In this document: positions 57,433 through 64,000 of the stretch, one piece after another
Numbering within the stretch: position 1 is the first letter of the stretch
Layout of the letters: the number at the start of each line of letters is the position of its first letter
DNA from: Enterococcus mundtii
GTDB lineage: Bacteria > Bacillota > Bacilli > Lactobacillales > Enterococcaceae
Assembly: GCF_002947535.1 (NCBI RefSeq)
Contig: NZ_PUAP01000050.1
Location: 39,595 to 103,594 of the forward strand
DNA length: 64,000 bases
Reading direction: 5' to 3'
Translations under genes and position numbers: made by a program
Notes under the pieces: generated by a model
The model's input: only the letters and a program-made list of their open reading frames with translations
Databases searched by the model: none
What the model was told of the DNA's origin: nothing

Positions 57433-57461
57433 TTTCATATTTTATAAAAAACCAGTATAAT
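57433..57461 (+). promoter_or_regulatory. rnc promoter
   Basis: TTTCAT (57433-57438), 17 nt, TATAAT (57456-57461). The start near 57468 leaves a leader of about 34 nt with AAAGGA before the rnc ATG. Confidence 0.6.
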
Positions 57462-57501
57462 AAGGAAGTATTGAAAAAATAGCCATAAAGGAATGTGGGA
57501 A

Positions 57502-58194
57502 ATGGACAATCAGCTAACAAAAGAATTGAAAGAAAAGTATAGCATCGTTTTTCACGATTTAAACTTACTTGAACAAGCTTTTACCCATTCATCCTATGTG
57601 AATGAGCATCGCAATTTGCAACTATCCGACAACGAACGTCTTGAGTTTTTAGGAGATGCTGTATTAGAGTTGATGGTTTCTGAATATCTGTATCGTTTGT
57701 ATCCAGATATCCCAGAAGGAAAATTGACCAAAACTCGTGCAGCTATCGTACGTGAAGATAGTTTGTCCAAATTTGCCAAGGAATGTCGTTTTGATCAGTA
57801 CATCCTGTTAGGAAAAGGTGAGGAGAACTCAGGTGGACGAACCCGTCCAGCGCTTCTTTGTGATCTATTTGAAGCCTTTTTAGGAGCATTGTACCTTGAT
57901 CAAGGGTTTGACGCAGCACATGTGTTTATTGAAACGGTGATTTTTCCGAAGGTGCGTGCCGGTGCTTTTTCCCATGAGATGGATCATAAAACAAGATTAC
58001 AAGAAGTATTGCAAAAAGCAGGAGACGTGTTGATCGAATATCGTTTGATCAATGAAGAAGGTCCAGCACACGAACGTATTTTTTGGATCGAAGTATACGT
58101 TGACGATCGGTTGATTGGAACTGGACAAGGAAAATCGAAAAAACTAGCAGAACAAGCTGCTGCTGAGAATGCTTTAGCAGCACTAAGTAAGTGA
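57502..58194 (+). CDS. rnc: Ribonuclease III
   Basis: RNase III cleaves double-stranded RNA, including rRNA precursors. The 230-residue protein has the catalytic signature [14 protein letters not shown] (44-57; D52 among the metal ligands), the second acidic site in [16 protein letters not shown], and a C-terminal double-stranded-RNA-binding domain ([11 protein letters not shown] to [16 protein letters not shown]). The ATG at 57502 has AAAGGA nine nt upstream; the ATG at 57493 abuts that site. smc follows after 12 nt. Confidence 0.96.
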   Translation: MDNQLTKELKEKYSIVFHDLNLLEQAFTHSSYVNEHRNLQLSDNERLEFLGDAVLELMVSEYLYRLYPDIPEGKLTKTRAAIVREDSLSKFAKECRFDQYILLGKGEENSGGRTRPALLCDLFEAFLGALYLDQGFDAAHVFIETVIFPKVRAGAFSHEMDHKTRLQEVLQKAGDVLIEYRLINEEGPAHERIFWIEVYVDDRLIGTGQGKSKKLAEQAAAENALAALSK

Positions 58195-58206
58195 GGGAAA
58201 GACTTC

Positions 58207-61200
58207 GTGTATTTAAAACGCATTGAAATAGCCGGCTTTAAATCATTTGCAGATAAAACAATCATTGAGTTTGAAAATAGTGTCACAGCGGTCGTTGGGC
58301 CAAACGGTAGCGGGAAAAGCAATATTACCGAGGCCATCCGTTGGGTACTAGGCGAACAGTCTGCGAAAAGCCTTCGTGGCGGGAAAATGCCGGATATTAT
58401 TTTTGCCGGTTCTGATTCCCGTAAACAATTGAATGTCGCTGAAGTAACCGTCGTATTAGACAACTCTGATCATTACTTGCCACTAGAGTATAGTGAGATC
58501 AGTGTGACACGGCGTTACCGTCGAACAGGTGAAAGCGACTTTTTCATCAATAAACAACCTTGTCGTTTGAAAGACATCCAAGAATTATTTATGGATTCTG
58601 GCTTAGGGAAAGAATCTTTTTCGATCATCTCTCAAGGAAAAGTCGAAGCGATTTTTAGCAGTAAGCCAGAAGACCGTCGAGGGATTTTTGAAGAAGCAGC
58701 TGGAGTCTTGAAATACAAACAGCGCAAGAAAAAGGCGGAGCAAAAGCTTTTTGAAACAGAGGATAATCTAAGCCGTGTCCAAGATATCATCTATGAACTT
58801 GAAGAGCAATTAACTCCTTTGGCCGCCCAGAGTGAGGCTGCGAAGGAGTTTTTACGATTAAAAGAAACATTGACTAACACAGATATCTCTTTGATGATTG
58901 CTGAAATCAAAGCGGCAAAAAAAGAGTGGGATGAACGACAACTACAATTAGATCAGTTCAACCAATCACTAACATCCTTAACGACGCAGATCCAAACAAA
59001 GGAACAGTTATTAGCCGACAAACGCAAACAAAATAACCAGGCCGACCGTATGATCGAAAAAAATCAACAAACGTTATTAGCGTTGTCAGAAAAATTAAAG
59101 CAAACAGAAGGACAAAAAGAAGTATTACTTGAGCGAACGAAGCATACCCAAAAGAGCTCAAAAGAATACCAAGCTTCTTTAACTGAAGTGCAAGAAAAAG
59201 TGGCTCATTTTGAACAATTACAAGCGACTTTGACCCAAGAAGTCAGTCAAAAAGAGGCAGAGATCCAAAAAGCTGAAAAAGCGCTGATGAGTACGCAACA
59301 AGAATTGGAGAAATACCAAAAATCAACCAAAGAATTGTTGGCAGAATTACGCGATCAGTATGTCGATCTGATGCAAGAACAAGCAACTGTCGGCAATGAA
59401 TTGAAGTACTTGGAGCGTCAATATGTCCAAGAGACATCTAAAAGTCAGCAAACACTAGCAAAACAATCGGAAGTGGAAGCGAATGTTGCGGAAATGTCCG
59501 CCAAGCAAATCGAGTTGACAGAGCGACATGAAAAGCTGCAGCAAGCATTGAATGAGGTCAAAGCGTCACTTGAACTTGTGCAAACAAAAGGAAAACAAGC
59601 ACAAGAGCGTTTGGCAAAAGAACAGCCCAAAATGTATCAACTGATGAACCAAGTCCAACAATTACGGGCACGTCAGAAAAGTTTACAAGAAATCCAAGAA
59701 AATTACTTTGGCTTCTATCAAGGTGTTCGTTTGATCTTGCAACAAAAGCAACGCCTCTCTGGGATCGTTGGGGCGGTTGCTGAATTGATCGATGTTCCGG
59801 CTGATTATACATTAGCGATCGAAACAGCTTTGGGTGGTTCAGCGCAACATGTCATTGTTGAAAATGAAGGCGATGCACGTCAAGCGATCACTTATTTGAA
59901 ACAACAAAAAGGCGGACGAGCAACGTTTCTACCATTAACGACAATCAAGCCTCGTCAATTACCTGCACATATTTTTGCACAAGCGCAAACAGTTGACGGG
60001 TTTATCGGGATCGCTAGCGAACAAGTGACTTATCCCGAGCAGATCCAGACAATCGTGCACAATCTATTAGGGACGATTCTATTAGCAAAAGACTTAGCAA
60101 GTGCCAATGCCATTGCCCAACAGATTCGTTACCAGTATCGTGTGGTCTCACTAGAAGGTGATGTCATGAATGCCGGTGGTTCAATGACTGGTGGGGCGAC
60201 GAAGCGGGGCAATCAAGGAAGTTTATTTGCACAAAATCAAGAATTAAAACAATTGACGAGTGAGTTTCAACAAGCCGATCAGGAATTGCAAAGTCAAGAA
60301 AAGAAAGTCCAAGCATTGCAACAAGAAGTAACGGTTTTGGCAGAAGAACAAGAACTTCTGCGGACACAAGGGGAACAGTTACGCTTTGAAGAACAAGAAG
60401 TAGCAAATCAACGACAAAATGTGGCCAACGAACTCACTCGTTTTGAAAAAGAGCAACAAATCTCAAGTTATGAAACGCGTGAATTGCAACAATTCATGGA
60501 GAATTATCAAAAACAACAGGCAGAACTTTTGGCAAAACAACAAGAACTAGAAGTACAACGCCAAGAGATCGATGCTGAAATCAGTTCATTGAGTCAAGAA
60601 AGTGACAAGATGGAAGAACGTCGCGCGCAGATCCAGGAAAAACAAGCACAGGAGCAGGCCTCATTAGCCGTATTGAAAGAGCAATACAATCACTTGCAGA
60701 TCCAACTACGTGGCGCACGCGTACAAAAAAATGAAGCATTAGCCAAACAAGAAGGACTAGAACAACAACTGCATGCATTGACTGCGGACTTCTCTGATCA
60801 CGAACTGACAGAAGAAAGTTTAGATCAACGAATTGCTGATTTAGCGACAGAACGAGATCGCTTAAAAGCTTCTCTTGAAGAAGCCAAACAGTCACGTGAA
60901 GAAATGCAAACAAGCATCGATGCATTGGATGCCGATCTATTAGCTGAAAACCGTAAACAAAAAGAACTTTTGACAGAACAGTCACAGTTAGAGGTCCAAA
61001 AGAATCGTGCGGAAATGATTTTGGATAATCATTTGAATTATCTTCAAACGGAGTATCAGATGAATTATGAAAAAGCCTGCGAATCTTATGAAGAAACAAC
61101 GGATGTAGCGAATAGTCGAGTAGAAGTTGCTTCGTTAAAACAGCAAATCGACCGTTTAGGACCAGTGAATCTGAACGCCATTGAGCAGTATGAGCAAGTG

Positions 61201-61788
61201 AATGAACGTCATACCTTTTTGGCTGCTCAACGAGATGACTTATTATCGGCTAAGGACCAATTGTTTGAAACAATGGATGAAATGGACGATGAGGTACGGA
61301 CTCGTTTCAAAGAAGTTTTTGAAGCAATCCGCCAAGAATTCAAAGTCGTTTTCCCAAATATGTTTGGTGGCGGTCGCGCAGAACTTGTGTTGACTGATCC
61401 GACTGATTTGTTGCAGACAGGGATTGAAATCGAAGTACAGCCTCCAGGTAAAAAACTACAAAGTTTAAGTTTACTCTCAGGAGGAGAACGTGCATTAACT
61501 GCCATTGCGTTGCTCTTTTCGATTATCCGTGTCTGCCCTGTACCGTTTTGTATCCTTGATGAGGTCGAGGCTGCGCTAGATGAAGCCAATGTCAAACGCT
61601 TTGGTCGCTATCTCAGCGAGTTCCAAGACGATACACAGTTTATCGTGGTGACGCATCGTAAAGGGACGATGGTTGCTGCGAATGTCTTATACGGTGTGAC
61701 CATGCAAGAGTCTGGGGTTTCAAAAATCGTCTCTGTCCGTATGGAAGACATCAATGAAGAAGGAAGAATGAGTGAAACGAAAGTGTAG
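58207..61788 (+). CDS. smc: Chromosome segregation ATPase SMC
   Basis: SMC condenses and resolves chromosomes with ScpA/ScpB. The 1193-residue protein has Walker A GPNGSGKSN (31-39), long coiled coils of Q/E/K-rich heptads, a hinge at about 500-680 (YFGFYQGVRLILQQK, GGSMTGGATKRGNQG), and the C-terminal signature LSLLSGGERALTAIALL and Walker B CILDEVEAALDEANV. It starts at GTG behind GAGGGAAAG. Gene order rnc-smc-(HAD)-ftsY resembles B. subtilis with one insertion. Confidence 0.97.
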   Translation: MYLKRIEIAGFKSFADKTIIEFENSVTAVVGPNGSGKSNITEAIRWVLGEQSAKSLRGGKMPDIIFAGSDSRKQLNVAEVTVVLDNSDHYLPLEYSEISVTRRYRRTGESDFFINKQPCRLKDIQELFMDSGLGKESFSIISQGKVEAIFSSKPEDRRGIFEEAAGVLKYKQRKKKAEQKLFETEDNLSRVQDIIYELEEQLTPLAAQSEAAKEFLRLKETLTNTDISLMIAEIKAAKKEWDERQLQLDQFNQSLTSLTTQIQTKEQLLADKRKQNNQADRMIEKNQQTLLALSEKLKQTEGQKEVLLERTKHTQKSSKEYQASLTEVQEKVAHFEQLQATLTQEVSQKEAEIQKAEKALMSTQQELEKYQKSTKELLAELRDQYVDLMQEQATVGNELKYLERQYVQETSKSQQTLAKQSEVEANVAEMSAKQIELTERHEKLQQALNEVKASLELVQTKGKQAQERLAKEQPKMYQLMNQVQQLRARQKSLQEIQENYFGFYQGVRLILQQKQRLSGIVGAVAELIDVPADYTLAIETALGGSAQHVIVENEGDARQAITYLKQQKGGRATFLPLTTIKPRQLPAHIFAQAQTVDGFIGIASEQVTYPEQIQTIVHNLLGTILLAKDLASANAIAQQIRYQYRVVSLEGDVMNAGGSMTGGATKRGNQGSLFAQNQELKQLTSEFQQADQELQSQEKKVQALQQEVTVLAEEQELLRTQGEQLRFEEQEVANQRQNVANELTRFEKEQQISSYETRELQQFMENYQKQQAELLAKQQELEVQRQEIDAEISSLSQESDKMEERRAQIQEKQAQEQASLAVLKEQYNHLQIQLRGARVQKNEALAKQEGLEQQLHALTADFSDHELTEESLDQRIADLATERDRLKASLEEAKQSREEMQTSIDALDADLLAENRKQKELLTEQSQLEVQKNRAEMILDNHLNYLQTEYQMNYEKACESYEETTDVANSRVEVASLKQQIDRLGPVNLNAIEQYEQVNERHTFLAAQRDDLLSAKDQLFETMDEMDDEVRTRFKEVFEAIRQEFKVVFPNMFGGGRAELVLTDPTDLLQTGIEIEVQPPGKKLQSLSLLSGGERALTAIALLFSIIRVCPVPFCILDEVEAALDEANVKRFGRYLSEFQDDTQFIVVTHRKGTMVAANVLYGVTMQESGVSKIVSVRMEDINEEGRMSETKV

Positions 61789-61796
61789 GGGACGAA

Positions 61797-62606
61797 ATGA
61801 TCAAATTAATCGCTATCGATTTAGATGGAACACTATTGAACGAAGAAAAGAAAATCTCATCTGAGAATAAACAAGCTTTGGCCGAAGCAAAAGCACAAGG
61901 CGTAAAAATCGTTTTATGCACGGGGCGTCCGTTAGCAGCGATGGCACATTATTTACAAGAACTAGGTTTAGTCGAAGAAGGCGATTATAGCATTACCTTC
62001 AACGGTGGCTTAGTCCAAAAAAATGATACAGGTGAGATCATCGAGAAAAAGGCGATGTCTGTGTCTGATATCCATCGTCTTTATGCGTTGGCACAAGAAC
62101 TAGACTTGCCGTTAGACGTCTTATCAGATAATGTCGTCTTGCAATTACCTAGTGCGCCTCAAAAGCAATCGTTGTACAATGTATTAAACAACTTATTGCA
62201 ATTCCAACCAGCAGTACTAGCTGATATCACGGATGAGTTTGTGTTGAATAAAGCAGTCATTGCCTATGAGCAAGAAGAACTAGATGCAAAAATCAAGGAG
62301 ATTCCAAGCGCTTATTATGATTCGTATGAAATTATCAAAACGCGCAATGTTTTATTAGAATTTATGCCAAAAGGTGTCACTAAGGCATATGGTATTTCTT
62401 TATTAGCAAAAGATTTAGGACTTGAACGTAGTGAGATCATGGCAATCGGAGATGAGGAAAATGATTTACCGATGATCGAATACGCAGGACTTGGTGTAGC
62501 CATGGAAAATGCGGTACCTTTTGTCAAAGAAGCCGCTGATCATGTCACGGCAAGTAACATCGAACATGGGGTAGCAAAAGCAATCCAACAATTTGTTTTA
62601 GTGTAA
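61797..62606 (+). CDS. Cof-type HAD-IIB phosphatase (YidA-like)
   Basis: A 269-residue HAD-superfamily hydrolase, probably a sugar-phosphate or nucleotide phosphatase. Motif I is AIDLDGTLL with the nucleophile Asp, motif II is in VLCTGRP, motif III has the Lys in MPKGVTKAYG, and motif IV is GDEENDLPM. The type IIB cap lies between. The ATG is 8 nt after smc with GTAGGGGA as ribosome binding site, so it is cotranscribed with smc and ftsY. The substrate cannot be predicted. Confidence 0.92.
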   Translation: MIKLIAIDLDGTLLNEEKKISSENKQALAEAKAQGVKIVLCTGRPLAAMAHYLQELGLVEEGDYSITFNGGLVQKNDTGEIIEKKAMSVSDIHRLYALAQELDLPLDVLSDNVVLQLPSAPQKQSLYNVLNNLLQFQPAVLADITDEFVLNKAVIAYEQEELDAKIKEIPSAYYDSYEIIKTRNVLLEFMPKGVTKAYGISLLAKDLGLERSEIMAIGDEENDLPMIEYAGLGVAMENAVPFVKEAADHVTASNIEHGVAKAIQQFVLV

Positions 62607-62618
62607 AGGAGGTATACT

Positions 62619-63617
62619 ATGGGATTTTTTGATAAGATCAAACGAGCCTTTACTGGTGAAGAAGCACCAGAAGAAGTAGAAGTACAAGAGAAATATGACA
62701 AGGGTCTAGAAAAGACCCGTAAAACGTTTGGTGAACGAATGAATGAACTGTTTGCAAATTTCCGTACAGTCGATGAAGATTTCTTCGAAGAATTGGAAGA
62801 AACATTGATCGGTGCAGATGTCGGCTTTGAAACAGCCATCAAGATTACTGAAGCGTTACGCCAAGAAGTGAAGCTAAGAAACGCCAAGAAACCAGCTGAG
62901 ATCCAAAATGCGATCATCGAAAAATTAGTTGAGCTGTATGAGCAAGAAGGCATCGATGAAGTCAATACATTGAATCTTCAAGAAGAAGGATTAACGGTGA
63001 TCCTCTTTGTTGGTGTCAATGGTGTAGGAAAGACGACGAGTATCGGTAAATTAGCACATCAATACAAAACGGAAGGCAAAAAAGTATTGTTAGCCGCAGC
63101 AGATACCTTCCGTGCGGGTGCGATCGATCAATTAGTCGTTTGGGGAGAACGTGCAGAAGTTGAAGTGGTTCGAGGCAAAGCTGGTGGTGATCCCGCGGCA
63201 GTCGTTTACGATGCCATCGAAAAAGCCAAAGAACAACAAGCAGATATTTTACTTGTTGATACAGCTGGACGTCTGCAAAACAAAGTCAATTTGATGAACG
63301 AATTAGAGAAGATCAAACGTGTGATCCAACGAGAATTACCAGAAGCACCACATGAGATCTTACTTGTGTTAGATGCGACGACAGGGCAAAATGCCATGGT
63401 CCAAGCGAAACAGTTCAAAGAAACCTCTGATGTGACAGGGCTAGTTTTAACAAAATTAGACGGTACAGCTAAAGGTGGAATCGTCTTAGCCATTCGTAAT
63501 GAATTGCACTTACCTGTCAAACTAGTTGGTTTGGGTGAAGGAATCGATGATTTAGAAGCTTTTGATCCAAATGATTTTGTCATCGGTCTATTTAAAGGCT
63601 TATTGAAAGAAGAATAA
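62619..63617 (+). CDS. ftsY: Signal recognition particle receptor FtsY
   Basis: FtsY is the SRP receptor GTPase that targets ribosomes to SecY. The 332-residue protein has a short acidic N-terminal part (EEAPEEVEVQEKYD), the N domain, and a G domain with GVNGVGKTT (132-140), DTFRAGAIDQL, VDTAGRLQ and TKLDGTAKGG. The short A domain is normal for Firmicutes. AAAGGAGGT precedes the ATG, 12 nt after the HAD gene. Confidence 0.97.
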   Translation: MGFFDKIKRAFTGEEAPEEVEVQEKYDKGLEKTRKTFGERMNELFANFRTVDEDFFEELEETLIGADVGFETAIKITEALRQEVKLRNAKKPAEIQNAIIEKLVELYEQEGIDEVNTLNLQEEGLTVILFVGVNGVGKTTSIGKLAHQYKTEGKKVLLAAADTFRAGAIDQLVVWGERAEVEVVRGKAGGDPAAVVYDAIEKAKEQQADILLVDTAGRLQNKVNLMNELEKIKRVIQRELPEAPHEILLVLDATTGQNAMVQAKQFKETSDVTGLVLTKLDGTAKGGIVLAIRNELHLPVKLVGLGEGIDDLEAFDPNDFVIGLFKGLLKEE

Positions 63618-63685
63618 ACAGTATATGAGCATAACTTCATCTAAAGAGCTTGTAACAAAGGTGTTCAACTTCAAGAAATAAAAAG

Positions 63686-63733
63686 AAGCCACGGGAATCG
63701 TTCTTTAAATTCCCGTGGCTTTCCGTTTATTTT
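63686..63733 (+). terminator. Terminator after ftsY
   Basis: Perfect 13-bp stem (63686-63698 with 63709-63721) followed by TCCGTTTATTTTT. It ends the rnc-smc-ftsY unit. Confidence 0.8.
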
Positions 63734-64000
63734 TGAAGAGGTTCCGTTTGTTTCAGGCTCTTTTTTTCTCCTTCCAATGGAATAGCGATATTTATGGAAC
63801 GATATTTCGGGTATAAACCAAAAATGAATCAGCGATTTTTTGACTGTTCTGTCTCACCATGTACTGTCTTATTGTTCAGTTTGCAGTCATTTACCTAAAA
63901 TATCAGTTGTTTTTTTAAAAAAACACCCCTTTTTTCTCATTTTCAAACAATTTCATTCTTTTTCTTGGCGGTTTTTACTATTTTCATTTGTCAAATTAAG
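63734..64000. other. Right-edge intergenic sequence
   Basis: No gene start is visible in the remaining 267 nt. It includes a T7A7 palindrome near 63910-63926 and T/A-rich sequence, possibly the flank of a gene beyond the window. Confidence 0.4.

Overview
The window is a low-GC Firmicutes chromosome segment, most likely Enterococcus (E. faecium/hirae/durans/mundtii side). The basis is protein similarity recognised by eye: ribosomal proteins, EF-Tu, the Lactobacillales oppDFBCA gene order, and frequent GTG/TTG starts behind AGGAGG-type ribosome binding sites. The species is inference. No rRNA, tRNA or CRISPR array was seen.

Layout. (1) 1-7.8 kb: nucleoside uptake (BMP-family binding lipoprotein, NupO/P/Q-type ABC transporter) followed by salvage enzymes deoB, punA and deoD. 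Together they import nucleosides, cleave them by phosphorolysis and convert the pentose-1-phosphate to ribose/deoxyribose-5-phosphate. (2) 7.8-13 kb: a patchy stretch with a secreted carbohydrate-binding-like protein, a CPBP-family membrane protease homologue, gpmA, a serine-recombinase homologue that lacks its catalytic residues, and rpiA. (3) 13-32.3 kb: the str operon (rpsL-rpsG-fusA-tuf) and the S10/spc/alpha superoperon (rpsJ to rplQ, with secY, adk and infA). Strong promoters precede rpsL, rpsJ and infA, and several structured leaders are visible. (4) 32.6-35.9 kb: the ECF vitamin-transporter energising module ecfA1-ecfA2-ecfT, then truA. (5) 35.9-37.9 kb: an AT-rich accessory pocket with a Nudix hydrolase, gene fragments and a decayed ISL3-type transposase between near-identical inverted 30-bp repeats. 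(6) 37.9-41.2 kb: a YfhO-family membrane protein and rpmB on the minus strand, with an opposite-strand small-RNA candidate between them. (7) 41.5-47.2 kb: Asp23-family gene, fakA-like gene, recG, plsX, acpP. (8) 47.6-53.5 kb: the oligopeptide permease operon oppDFBCA behind a good promoter and a CodY-box-like site. (9) 53.5-57.5 kb: a two-gene bacteriocin-associated export/immunity module (DUF1430-like membrane protein plus a LolD/MacB-type ATPase) with no obvious precursor gene, then about 1.1 kb of mostly decayed sequence. (10) 57.5-63.6 kb: rnc-smc-HAD phosphatase-ftsY.

Most of the window is housekeeping. The best candidates for something undescribed are the orphan bacteriocin-type transporter at 53.8-56.4 kb, the catalytically dead recombinase at 11.6-12.1 kb, the putative small RNA at 40.83-40.94 kb, and the unexplained 164-nt structured gap inside the spc operon.
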